Positions 24,243-32,683 of a stretch of 36,808 nt of DNA are shown here, piece by piece. A model generated the notes under the pieces. That model was not told the DNA's origin and did not search any database. It was given only the letters and a program-made list of their open reading frames with translations. The translations under genes and the position numbers were made by a program. How positions within the stretch are numbered: the stretch's first letter is position 1; the number at the start of each line of letters is the position of its first letter. Source of the DNA: an uncultured Porphyromonas sp. (GTDB lineage Bacteria; Bacteroidota; Bacteroidia; Bacteroidales; Porphyromonadaceae); contig NZ_CABUAN010000023.1 in the NCBI RefSeq assembly GCF_902489635.1, forward strand, positions 1-36,808. Direction: 5' to 3'.

Positions 24243-26033
24243 TTAGTTCGTCAGGATCAGCTCGAGCGCATCCGTTTTGGTACGCCTCTGTAGCCACTGC
24301 TCGAGCTTGTTACGCTCGGCCGGGGAGATGCGATGCGATGGGGTCGTCACGAGGATATGGAGGACGGAGTCTTGTCCTTGGATAAACTCCATCGAGGGCA
24401 TCAGTCGCACCTGACTAATGTCGGTAAAGACCGCTCGCGCCTCATCGCTTACATCGTGCGTTAGAGACTTGTAGTAGTCATAGCGCAGGAGCGTACGACG
24501 CAGCGAGTCGATCTCGGCACGCTGCTCAGAGGCGGTGCGCTCAGACCGCTCGTAGAGGTCACGCAGCAGGACGCCGCCTAGCTGCTCGTAGTCTGTCGGA
24601 GCCTCATTGTCGATCCCCTGGTGCACCTGTAGGTCGAAGTTAGATAGTCCATAGCTAGGTAGTAGAGTAGCTATGCTGTCTATCGTCTGAGCCGAGAGCG
24701 GCTTGCCGATCAGGACTACGTCTATGTAGGCACGCTTGTCCCCATCAGCTCGTACGAAAGACTGACGGATCACTTGGTGAGCTGGGGGAGCAAAGTGGTC
24801 TGCGACAAACTGCTTGGCACGCTGCTCCTGATAGGAGTCTCGCACCAGACGGATACTTAAGTAGATACTCGGTATCAGTGTGCAGACGGCGATCACCGAG
24901 ATCCAGCGATAGCTACGCTTGCGCATATCGCCCGAGGCGACTGCCTTCATCGGGAAGCGCATGATGCGTACCATCACGAAGGTGGCGAAGGCGATAAAGA
25001 CCGAGTTGATGATGTAAAGGTAGATAGCACCGAAGAAGAAAGCCCAATTGCCCGTAGCCAGCCCAAAGCCCGCTGTACAGAGCGGTGGCATAAGTGCCGT
25101 AGCGATAGCCACGCCGGGGAGTACCTGCCCCTTGCTCTTGCTACTACCAGCGATCAGACCCGCCGCACCGCCAAAGAATGCAATCAATACATCATACAGC
25201 GACGGCTCCGTACGTCCCAGCAGCTCACTGCCGGGCTGATCAAGCGGAGTTAAGAGGAAGTAGATCGTAGCTGTCAGGATACTGAAGAGTGTCGTCAAGG
25301 CAAGGTTACGCAGCGACTTACGTACGAGATCTAGGTCGGCAATGCCGAAGCCCAGTCCGAAGCCGATGATTGGGCCCATCAGCGGGGAGATAAGCATTGC
25401 ACCGATGATGACCGCCGTCGAATTGACATTCAGACCTATCGAGGCAACGAGGATAGCACAAATGAGGATCCATAGCTTGGTACCACGAAACTCCACATCC
25501 CCCTTGAGCGACTCGATGGTTGCCACATCGCCCGCCTTATCCTCGCGGAAGTCTAGGAGTCGACGCAACCACCGCCAGGCACTCATCCACCAGATGTTTT
25601 CTTCTGGCTGTTGGCCGTTGGCCGTTGGCTGTTGGCTGTTAGCTGTTGGCTGTTTGGCTGTTGGCTGTTGGCTGTTAGGTGTTGGCTGTTTGGCTGTTGG
25701 CTGTTGGCTGTTAGCTGTTGGCTGTTTGGCTGTTGGCTGTTGGCTGTTGGCTGTTGGCCGTTGGCTACTGACTGTTGGCTGAGATGTTGGGGGCGTCTTA
25801 GAGACGAGAGGCTCCTTCTTGCTAGCGATGGGTTGGTCGGCAGCTACTCGATTGTTTTGTAAGCGTTGATCGGTAGTCGTATCGTGCGCTACCTTATCAT
25901 ATATAGGGGTCGTCGGGCAGCTAGACAGTTCGTCAGCCATCGGCTCGTGATGCTGATGGCGAGAAGACTTTTGCTGAGCGACCAGACGCTTCATAACGTC
26001 GATCGTAGGAGAGGAGTTTTCAGAAGAAGGCAT
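24243..26033 (-). CDS. DUF389 membrane protein with a heptanucleotide-encoded N-terminal repeat
   Basis: About 596 residues from the ATG at 26033. An in-frame ATG at 26105 would add 24 residues with a hydrophobic stretch. The N-terminus is polar and disordered, ending in repeats of PTANSQQ and PTAKQ (about residues 91-143). Then comes a DUF389 core with five or six helices, including VIIGAMLISPLMGPIIGFGLG and GVAIATALMPPLCTAGFGLATG. The C-terminal soluble half (about 400-596) has a coiled-coil segment (RSERTASEQRAEIDSLRRTLL) and an alpha/beta domain. The function of the family is unknown. The gene is divergent from the AI-2E-family gene and upstream of the DPP7-like gene. Confidence 0.85.
   Translation of the reverse strand: MPSSENSSPTIDVMKRLVAQQKSSRHQHHEPMADELSSCPTTPIYDKVAHDTTTDQRLQNNRVAADQPIASKKEPLVSKTPPTSQPTVSSQRPTANSQQPTAKQPTANSQQPTAKQPTPNSQQPTAKQPTANSQQPTANGQQPEENIWWMSAWRWLRRLLDFREDKAGDVATIESLKGDVEFRGTKLWILICAILVASIGLNVNSTAVIIGAMLISPLMGPIIGFGLGFGIADLDLVRKSLRNLALTTLFSILTATIYFLLTPLDQPGSELLGRTEPSLYDVLIAFFGGAAGLIAGSSKSKGQVLPGVAIATALMPPLCTAGFGLATGNWAFFFGAIYLYIINSVFIAFATFVMVRIMRFPMKAVASGDMRKRSYRWISVIAVCTLIPSIYLSIRLVRDSYQEQRAKQFVADHFAPPAHQVIRQSFVRADGDKRAYIDVVLIGKPLSAQTIDSIATLLPSYGLSNFDLQVHQGIDNEAPTDYEQLGGVLLRDLYERSERTASEQRAEIDSLRRTLLRYDYYKSLTHDVSDEARAVFTDISQVRLMPSMEFIQGQDSVLHILVTTPSHRISPAERNKLEQWLQRRTKTDALELILTN
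25606..25783 (-). repeat. Heptanucleotide tandem repeat (CCAACAG) inside the DUF389 gene
   Basis: On the coding strand the unit is CCAACAG, on the plus strand GGCTGTT. About 22 units run from 25606 to 25762, followed by three degenerate ones to 25783. Three units are octamers (GGCTGTTT), spaced every five units, which creates a 36-bp higher-order period. Three heptamers encode PTANSQQ; a heptamer plus an octamer encodes PTAKQ. Some units carry single substitutions (AGCTGTT, AGGTGTT, GGCCGTT). Confidence 0.95.
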
Positions 26034-26133
26034 ACGAAGATTTCGTATCAAGTATACATAAGAGACTGCTAAGGTACTGATTTTCTTCCATAGCATACAC
26101 CTCACTGCCTCTAGCTTCTAATCTCTTTTTTCG

Positions 26134-26141
26134 TACCTTTG
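26134..26141 (+). promoter_or_regulatory. -7 box upstream of the AI-2E-family gene
   Basis: TACCTTTG lies 55 bp before the ATG at 26196, between the divergent DUF389 and permease genes. No -33 TTG is evident at the usual spacing. Confidence 0.55.
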
Positions 26142-26195
26142 GGTCAAAGTTGATAGGTCTATATACGATGTATCTCAAAACTCACTCCTACCTCT

Positions 26196-27485
26196 ATGAC
26201 AACAAATAGCAAAGCCCCTAACGACTCTCCCAAATCGTCATCTGCGAACAAGTGCTGTGATCATATCTCTCCGGAAGACTTGACGCATAGCCGCACGAAG
26301 CTCGGAGAGCCTGTGTATAAAGTCTCTTTTTGGACGCCTCGCACCTCGCTGATCACGCTGATCCTCATCCTGATGCTAATCATCGGCAAGCATGCGTTGC
26401 CCTATATGAGTGGCGTGCTGGGAGCCTTGACCATTTACGTCCTCTTGAGAGGTCAGATGAAGTGGCTCGTCGAGCGCAAGCACTGGGGACGCAACTGGGC
26501 CGCATCGCTCCTAACGGTGGAGGCTATCTTTTTCTTCCTCATACCACTGCTGGGGATTGTCTTGATGCTGATCGACCTCTTCTCAGCCTTTGATCCTGAG
26601 TCTCTCAATGTGCTGACGACACAAGCGCAAGACATGGTCAAGCAAGTGGAGGATAAGTTTGGCATAGAAATCTGGAGTAATGAAAACATACAGAAGCTGA
26701 CGACCTTCTCGACCACCCTCGTAAAGGGGCTGCTGCAGGGGATGTCTTCATTCTTCCTCAACGCCTTTATCATCCTCTTCCTACTCTACTTCATGCTACG
26801 AGGCTATGATCAGTTTGAGGCAGCGGTGGAGGAGCTACTACCCTTTACAGAGTGCAATAAGAAGACGGTCTCTAACGAAACCATTAGTATCGTCAAGAGT
26901 AACGCTATCGGCATCCCGCTCTTGGCTATTGTGCAGGGAGTCTTTGCTTACATAGGCTACCTGATCTTTGGGGTAGACAATGCGTTGCTCTTTGCGGTGC
27001 TAACGACCTTTACGACCATCATCCCAGTACTCGGCACGATGCTCGTATGGGTGCCGATAGCAGTCGTCATGGGGATCAATGGTGACTGGCTCAACGCAAT
27101 CCTCTTGGGGCTTTATGGCTTCATCGTCATCGGCGGTGTGGACAATGTAGCGCGCCTACTCCTACAGAAGCAGATGGCAAACATTCACCCGCTGATCACG
27201 ATCTTCGGAGTCTTCATCGGTCTCTCGCTCTTCGGCTTCTGGGGCGTCATCTTTGGACCGCTGATTCTCTCCCTGATTGTACTCTTTATCAATCTCTATC
27301 GTCACGACTACGTACCTGGATCAAAAGCTAAGCCAACCGCCTCTACGGATCTTCAGGAGACGAAGTCTCTCGAGCGTCTCTCCAAAATTGTACAAAACAA
27401 TGGTCTCTCAGCACTGACTAAGTCAGAGCAGGAGCGGTATGAGGAGGCGCACACGGACGATGACAACACTAAGGCAGATGAGTGA
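26196..27485 (+). CDS. AI-2E-family (PF01594-type) permease
   Basis: A 429-residue inner-membrane protein. A polar N-terminus contains Cys24 and Cys25 followed by His27. Helix pairs lie around residues 50-95 and 105-135, a soluble loop spans about 140-180, and a long C-terminal helical bundle spans about 185-370 with LLAIVQGVFAYIGYLIFGV, FTTIIPVLGTMLVWVP and GVFIGLSLFGFWGVIFGPL, the family signature. The charged tail (about 375-429) is cytoplasmic. Family members have been linked to export of autoinducer-2, indole or Na+/Li+, so the name does not fix the substrate. Its last codons overlap the start of dnaX by 8 bp, suggesting translational coupling. Confidence 0.9.
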   Translation: MTTNSKAPNDSPKSSSANKCCDHISPEDLTHSRTKLGEPVYKVSFWTPRTSLITLILILMLIIGKHALPYMSGVLGALTIYVLLRGQMKWLVERKHWGRNWAASLLTVEAIFFFLIPLLGIVLMLIDLFSAFDPESLNVLTTQAQDMVKQVEDKFGIEIWSNENIQKLTTFSTTLVKGLLQGMSSFFLNAFIILFLLYFMLRGYDQFEAAVEELLPFTECNKKTVSNETISIVKSNAIGIPLLAIVQGVFAYIGYLIFGVDNALLFAVLTTFTTIIPVLGTMLVWVPIAVVMGINGDWLNAILLGLYGFIVIGGVDNVARLLLQKQMANIHPLITIFGVFIGLSLFGFWGVIFGPLILSLIVLFINLYRHDYVPGSKAKPTASTDLQETKSLERLSKIVQNNGLSALTKSEQERYEEAHTDDDNTKADE

Positions 27486-29283
27486 CAACTTCATAGTATC
27501 AGCACGTAAGTACCGCCCACAGACATTCGATGAGATGCTCGGGCAGGAGGCTATATGCCTCACGCTCAAGAGTGCCATCAAGCAGGGCAAGATAGCGCAC
27601 GCTTACCTTTTCTGTGGTCCCCGTGGTGTGGGCAAGACCTCCGCAGCGCGTATCCTAGCTCGCACGATCAATTGCGAGCAGCTTACCCCGCAGGGGGAGG
27701 CGTGTGGTGTATGCCCTAACTGTCAGGCGGCACTGAACCAGCGAGCGTTCAACATATACGAGCTGGATGCTGCTTCCAACAACTCGGTCGACGACATACG
27801 CCGTCTCAACGAAGATGTCTACATACGTCCACAGCAAGGCAAGTACAAGGTCTACATCATCGACGAGGTGCACATGCTCTCGTCGGGAGCCTTCAACGCT
27901 TTCCTCAAAACGCTGGAGGAGCCACCTGGCTATGTGGTCTTTATCCTGGCTACAACTGAAAAGGACAAAGTCCTCCCCACCATCCTCTCACGCTGTCAGG
28001 TGTACGACTTCAAGCCGATACCGCCTGAGCAGATCGCTGAGCAGCTGCGCCGTGTGGCAGATGCCGAGGGTCTCCAGTACGACCCACGCTCTTTTGACAC
28101 GATAGCACGGATCGCTGACGGAGGTATGCGCGATGCGCTCTCGCTCTTTGATCGCTTGGCTAGTACAGCGCAAGACGGGGTCATCTCTTACGAGCAGACG
28201 CTGCAGACGCTCAACATACTAGACGACGAGTACTACTTTTACTTCACCACCTACCTATATAGTGGTGACTACAAGCGTGCGCTCTTACTCCTCGACGAGC
28301 TCCTCGGCAAAGGGGTCGCCATGCGACAACTGATCATCGGACTAGCCGACTTTATGCGCAATCTACTGGTAGCACGAACCCCAGAGACGGCGCAGCTCTT
28401 CCCCTATACGGGTGTTCATGCAGAGCGGTTTATGACGCTAGCGCAGCAGATCCATCCGCTCTTTCTCTACAAGTCTATCTCCAAGCTCGTCGCCTGCGAG
28501 CGCAACTACCGCTCGTCGCAAGCTAAGCGCCTTCTGGTCGAGTTGACGCTCATGGGGATCTCGGAGATGTGTGGAGCATTTAAGAATGCTACAGTTGCTC
28601 CCGCGACGGCAGCGACAGCTTCTAGCCAGCCAGTCTCAGCAACCTCTGAGCCAGCCTCACAACCAGCTCCAGCGTCTCCAGCTCCGCAAGAGAGTAGTGT
28701 GCAGACACCGCCAGCCACTTATCAAGCTGCGCCTACGCCTGGCGAAAAAAAAAAGACTCCTCAGCTAGCAACTAGTCAGCCGAAGCAATACACTCCGACA
28801 GGCTCCTCCCTGCGCATATCAGCTCTCAAGCGTCAGGCGGAAAAGACGCTCACGGCACAACAAACTTCAGCCACCGAAGCGGACGAAGACTCAGATGCCT
28901 CGGAGACTGGACAGCGTGATGAGCCATTCACACCCGACGAGCTGCTCAAGTGGTGGTTCGCATTTGCCGATGAAGAGCTGACAGACGACGCCTACCTCTC
29001 ACAGCTACTCCACACGGTGACGCCTGAGTTGCAGCCACCTCATGGACTCAAAGTCTCCTTGGTGAGCAACATACAGCTAGAGTCGTTCGAGCGAGTCGAG
29101 CGCACTTTGCTACGTTACCTTAAGGCTAAGCTACACAACGACAATCTCACGCTAACGACAGAGGTCGCAGCTGTAGAGCAGACACAACACGCCTCGACAG
29201 CGCAGGAGCGTGCGGCTTACTATGTAGAAAACTACAAAGAGGTGGCCTACCTGACGAAGATGCTCGACCTGCGCGTCAAGTGA
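27478..29283 (+). CDS. dnaX: DNA polymerase III subunits gamma and tau
   Basis: The 601-residue tau form of the clamp-loader ATPase. Walker A is GPRGVGKT (47-54). Zinc-binding cysteines are Cys66, 76, 79 and 82. Walker B is YIIDEVH (126-132), followed by SRC (171-173) and AAA+ lid domains to about 365. A Pro/Ala/Gln/Ser linker (about 370-430) and the C-terminal tau domain (about 480-601) follow. The ATG at 27478 begins MSDNFIVSARKYRP, the family N-terminus. An in-frame ATG at 27439 lies deeper inside the upstream gene and is rejected. An A10 tract at 28745-28754 falls where E. coli gamma ends, so a short gamma form is likely. The gene is followed by a terminator at 29361-29400. Confidence 0.95.
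   Translation: MSDNFIVSARKYRPQTFDEMLGQEAICLTLKSAIKQGKIAHAYLFCGPRGVGKTSAARILARTINCEQLTPQGEACGVCPNCQAALNQRAFNIYELDAASNNSVDDIRRLNEDVYIRPQQGKYKVYIIDEVHMLSSGAFNAFLKTLEEPPGYVVFILATTEKDKVLPTILSRCQVYDFKPIPPEQIAEQLRRVADAEGLQYDPRSFDTIARIADGGMRDALSLFDRLASTAQDGVISYEQTLQTLNILDDEYYFYFTTYLYSGDYKRALLLLDELLGKGVAMRQLIIGLADFMRNLLVARTPETAQLFPYTGVHAERFMTLAQQIHPLFLYKSISKLVACERNYRSSQAKRLLVELTLMGISEMCGAFKNATVAPATAATASSQPVSATSEPASQPAPASPAPQESSVQTPPATYQAAPTPGEKKKTPQLATSQPKQYTPTGSSLRISALKRQAEKTLTAQQTSATEADEDSDASETGQRDEPFTPDELLKWWFAFADEELTDDAYLSQLLHTVTPELQPPHGLKVSLVSNIQLESFERVERTLLRYLKAKLHNDNLTLTTEVAAVEQTQHASTAQERAAYYVENYKEVAYLTKMLDLRVK
28745..28775 (+). promoter_or_regulatory. Probable slippage/frameshift site making DnaX gamma
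   Basis: Ten A residues (28745-28754), read GAA AAA AAA AAG in frame. One base backwards, the frame reads six codons after the tract and then TAG (28773-28775). One base forwards, it meets TAG at 28766-28768. Either transcriptional slippage or a -1 ribosomal shift would end the protein near residue 430, close to the 431-residue gamma of E. coli. Confidence 0.75.
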
Positions 29284-29360
29284 TGACAAAACATCCCATG
29301 GCGAGAGACTCTTTCGTCCTCTGATCCCGCATGACTAAAATATGCCAGGCTTAGATCTCT

Positions 29361-29400
29361 CCCGCCGTTCCTTAAAAAACAGGAATTAGCGGGCGTTTTT
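29361..29400 (+). terminator. Terminator after dnaX
   Basis: CCCGC (29361-29365) pairs with GCGGG and TTCCT with AGGAA across a small internal loop, closing on TAAAAAAC. The stem is followed by CGTTTTT to 29400. It lies 78 bp after the dnaX stop and just before the next promoter. Confidence 0.75.
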
Positions 29401-29420
29401 CTGCTCTTAGAGTTTATTTG

Positions 29421-29428
29421 TACCTTTG
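29421..29428 (+). promoter_or_regulatory. -7 box upstream of the secreted protease
   Basis: TACCTTTG lies 26 bp before the ATG at 29454 and after the dnaX terminator, so the protease gene starts a new transcription unit. Confidence 0.6.
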
Positions 29429-29453
29429 AAAGGTTATCTCTCGTACTATCTCT

Positions 29454-31793
29454 ATGAATAGACTCGATACGGATCGTTCCTGCACGGGCTTGCTGTCTTA
29501 CAGCAGGTACGTATGCCTCTCTCTTGTAGCTCTCTTGCTGGCCCTGCCAGCTGTGGCTCAGCTTGCGACACCTCTCCCTGCTACGATAGTGGCGGATCTG
29601 GGTGAGCGTCATGCTACACTACGCAGTGCTCCAGGGGTTTACCAGCTACATGCTACCTCTCGCACGGAGCCTGCTAGCTCACTACGTCAAAGTGGAGAGA
29701 CAGCTCCCTCTGGCCTACGACTCTTAGAGCTACCAGCGATAGAGTACTGTCAGCTGCCTAAGAGCCAGCTGTGGGGCGACTGGATCACGACCCCTTCGGG
29801 CGAGCGTGCTTGGCAGGGCGTATTGCAGCTTGAGGAGGCAGGCTGGAATACGCTCTACTTTGATCAGTACCAGCTGAATCGTGGTGATATGCTCTTCATA
29901 ACTAATGAGGAGGGCGAGGTGCGAGGTGCTTTTACCGAGGCAAACAATGTCTCGTCTCATAGCCTTACGACCGCTCCGCTTTATGGCGAGCGACTCATAG
30001 TCTACTACTATCCCGCTAGTGGCGAGCGCAGAGCTCTCCCGTGGCGGTTGTCGACCATTACGACAGCTCTGCTCACAGCAGTAGGGGAGGAGCTGCCGCC
30101 TGCAGTAGGGGGGCATAAAGGGCCCGGCTCACCATGGTTTATCGTGAAGGGGCTGGAGTGCGCTGAGGCTACGGTGCGACACCCAGAGGTGGAGCGCATC
30201 GCTCGTAGCGAAATCTTGCTGGTGGTGCGGGGGCGGTTCTTCTCGTCAGGCACCCTAATCAATAACAGTCGCCAAGATGGCGAGGCACTCGTCCTGACCG
30301 CGGCTCACTGTCTCAACAATAGCTATGCATGCAGAGACCTCGACTATGTACGTCAGAGTGCAGAGCAGTCGGTCTTTTACTTCAACTACTTTAGCCCCAC
30401 GGGCGATCCTCTCATCAATGGCATCGAGGAGCAAACGCTAGCCGGTGCCGAGCTGGTCGCCTATAATGAGGAGCACGACATGTGTCTGCTCCGTATCACA
30501 GGCGTTAAGCCAGATGTGCCACAGGGACAATGCGCTATACCGCCTAGCTACAGACCCTACCTGGCGGGATGGAATGCGGAGCGTGACTTCCCTGTGCCTG
30601 TCATCGGTATACACCACCCGAAAGCCTCTGTACGTCGCTACAACCGAGCCGACGAGAAGCCTCCTTTGGAGAACTACGATATGGCCTCCGTGCCAGTCCG
30701 ATGGGTCAATTCGCACTTACACATTAAGAAGTGGGATGTCGGGACGACAGCGGGTGGCTCCTCGGGGTCGGGACTCTTTGACAAGAATCATCACCTCATC
30801 GGGGCACTCACGGGGGGGAGCTCTTACTGCGGCACTCCGTACAACGACTACTATTACGCTCTGAGCGAAGCCTTCACAGGCTACCCAGACGATAAGTGCC
30901 TGAAGCCGCACTTAGCCCCAACGAGTGACCAAACTATACTAGAGGGGCTAGATCCTTTTGCCGCAAAGCCTCCCGTACGTCTCTCACATCAGCTCTACAG
31001 CCTGATGCGTGACAGCGTGCTGATACGTAGAGACGACGCCTCTATCGGGGGAGTCGCTGTGCGCTACGACATTGACACCTCCGTCCAGTATCTAGGCTCG
31101 GTGCTTGTCCTAGGAGCTATGCAGGAGTGGACGCCTGTGACGCTGACTATATATGGCGATGAGGAGGGCAAGCCTGGCAAGAAGCTCTACGAGCAGACGC
31201 TGCCAAGGCCTTCGTATCTATTAGTAAATGATGCGGGACAAAGTCCGCAGCAGCGAACGCTTTCGGATGCCTTCCAAGCCTTCTTCCCTGCTAAGGAAGA
31301 CACACCACTGACACTAGCCGCAGGCTCTTACTACATAGCACTAGAGGGGAGTGAGGGCAAGGCTCTGTCAGCGCCTTTGCTCATGAGCAAAGCGCAGCTA
31401 CACGCCACTCCCTATGCGTGGCACCTCGTCGGCTCCAGCTGGGAGCCGGCACAGATAGACGGATCGCCTTACCTAGGGCACTACTGGATAGATCCTATCG
31501 TCTTGGGCAACCTCAAGGCGGGCGGAACGGCTGCTCTCGAGTCTGTTAACGAACCTCGTGTGATCCTTGCTGGTGAGCGTCTCTACCTACTGCTGCCAGA
31601 GGCCTGGCTCGCGGGGGGTACTCCGGCTGAGGTAGAGCTATATAGTGCTGCTGGGCAGCGCATCTTGTCGCTGCCACTGACGGACGTTCGCTCATCGCTA
31701 TCTCTTGCCGACTACGCACTGCAGTCTGGCGTTTACATCGTACATCTTACTGGAGCTGGTGAGCGGTACAACTGCAAGCTCATTCGTCCGTAA
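29454..31793 (+). CDS. Secreted trypsin-like serine endopeptidase with T9SS tail
   Basis: A 779-residue exported protease. The signal peptide ends near residue 36 (LALPAVAQ), leaving Gln as a likely first residue, a substrate for the glutaminyl cyclase in this window. A propeptide-like region (about 40-235) precedes the catalytic domain (about 240-500) with His285 (TAAHC), Asp342 (EEHDMCLL) and Ser437 (GGSSGSG). The layout and GTTAGGSSGS motif resemble lysyl-endopeptidase (Achromobacter protease I) relatives. A beta-rich domain (about 515-690) follows. The C-terminus (about 700-779, with VELYSAAGQRIL and SGVYIVHL) is a type A sorting domain of type IX secretion. It is therefore probably surface-attached or released. 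Lysine specificity is inferred only. Confidence 0.87.
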   Translation: MNRLDTDRSCTGLLSYSRYVCLSLVALLLALPAVAQLATPLPATIVADLGERHATLRSAPGVYQLHATSRTEPASSLRQSGETAPSGLRLLELPAIEYCQLPKSQLWGDWITTPSGERAWQGVLQLEEAGWNTLYFDQYQLNRGDMLFITNEEGEVRGAFTEANNVSSHSLTTAPLYGERLIVYYYPASGERRALPWRLSTITTALLTAVGEELPPAVGGHKGPGSPWFIVKGLECAEATVRHPEVERIARSEILLVVRGRFFSSGTLINNSRQDGEALVLTAAHCLNNSYACRDLDYVRQSAEQSVFYFNYFSPTGDPLINGIEEQTLAGAELVAYNEEHDMCLLRITGVKPDVPQGQCAIPPSYRPYLAGWNAERDFPVPVIGIHHPKASVRRYNRADEKPPLENYDMASVPVRWVNSHLHIKKWDVGTTAGGSSGSGLFDKNHHLIGALTGGSSYCGTPYNDYYYALSEAFTGYPDDKCLKPHLAPTSDQTILEGLDPFAAKPPVRLSHQLYSLMRDSVLIRRDDASIGGVAVRYDIDTSVQYLGSVLVLGAMQEWTPVTLTIYGDEEGKPGKKLYEQTLPRPSYLLVNDAGQSPQQRTLSDAFQAFFPAKEDTPLTLAAGSYYIALEGSEGKALSAPLLMSKAQLHATPYAWHLVGSSWEPAQIDGSPYLGHYWIDPIVLGNLKAGGTAALESVNEPRVILAGERLYLLLPEAWLAGGTPAEVELYSAAGQRILSLPLTDVRSSLSLADYALQSGVYIVHLTGAGERYNCKLIRP

Positions 31794-31829
31794 CCACTTA
31801 ACTAGACAGTTTACTTACACACTTAATAT

Positions 31830-32672
31830 ATGCGTACAATATCCTCTACAGCCATCACAGACTTGGTGGAGAAGCTTTGCATAGAGGCTTGTGTTAACCT
31901 TTCGCCCGACATCGAGGCTGCCATGCAGCAGGGCGCAGAGCAAGACCGCTCGCCTCTAGCACGAAACGTACTGAATACGATCATCGAAAACGTTCACATA
32001 GCGCGCAGCGAGCGTGCCCCCATGTGTCAAGATACGGGTATGACCGTCATCTTCGTCGATATGGGACAGGATCTGCACGTCGAGGGTGATCTGATCGAAG
32101 ACGCCATCAACGAGGGCGTCCGCAGAGGCTATACCCACGGCTACCTGCGCAAGTCCGTCGTGAGCGATCCGATACATCGACACAATACGGGCGACAATAC
32201 GCCCGCCGTCATCCACTACCGCATCGTGCCTGGAGACCAAATGCACATCACCGTCGCTCCCAAGGGCTTCGGCAGTGAAAACAAGAGCGCACTCTCGATG
32301 CTTACGCCCAGCCAAGGGGTAGCCGGCATCAAGCAGTTTGTCCTCGACACCATCTCCCACGCTGGGGGCAACCCCTGTCCGCCGATCATCGTCGGCATCG
32401 GTATCGGTGGTACGATGGAGCGCTCCGCTGAGCTTGCTAAGCGTGCTCTGCTACGTCCTATCGGTGAGCGTCATCCCGATCCCGCCGTCGCTGAGATCGA
32501 GGAGGAGCTACTCCAAGAGATCAATAAGATGGGCATCGGGCCAGCCGGCTTCGGGGGAGACACCACGGCCTTAGCTGTCGCCATCAATACGGGTGCGACA
32601 CACATCGCTGGGTTGCCCGTAGCGGTTAATATCAGTTGCCACGCGACACGTCACGCAGAGGGTACACTATAA
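31830..32672 (+). CDS. Class I fumarate hydratase, alpha subunit
   Basis: A 280-residue N-terminal half of a class I (Fe-S) hydro-lyase of the FumA/TtdA type. Three cysteines for the [4Fe-4S] cluster are visible: Cys66 (PMCQDTG), Cys183 (GGNPCPP) and Cys270 (NISCHATRH). KGFGSENKS and GIGIGGTMERS are also family motifs. It interconverts malate and fumarate together with the beta subunit encoded 11 bp downstream. Tartrate dehydratase is the alternative for this architecture. The setting with methylmalonyl-CoA mutase favours fumarase in the reductive route to succinate and propionate. The cluster would be oxygen-sensitive, which suits an anaerobe. Confidence 0.92.
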   Translation: MRTISSTAITDLVEKLCIEACVNLSPDIEAAMQQGAEQDRSPLARNVLNTIIENVHIARSERAPMCQDTGMTVIFVDMGQDLHVEGDLIEDAINEGVRRGYTHGYLRKSVVSDPIHRHNTGDNTPAVIHYRIVPGDQMHITVAPKGFGSENKSALSMLTPSQGVAGIKQFVLDTISHAGGNPCPPIIVGIGIGGTMERSAELAKRALLRPIGERHPDPAVAEIEEELLQEINKMGIGPAGFGGDTTALAVAINTGATHIAGLPVAVNISCHATRHAEGTL

Positions 32673-32683
32673 TATATAGAGAC

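Noticed and set aside
25342..25862. Plus-strand frames rich in WLLAVGC across the DUF389 gene
   Set aside because: A heptamer without stops is open in all frames. The real gene is on the minus strand with DUF389 motifs.
27439..27477. Upstream ATG for dnaX
   Set aside because: It adds an Arg/Thr-rich leader read from the AI-2E-family gene in another frame. The conserved start is MSDNFIVSARKYRP.
32636..32683. Upstream start for the fumarase beta subunit
   Set aside because: It overlaps the alpha gene end by 37 bp and gives a non-conserved 16-residue leader.
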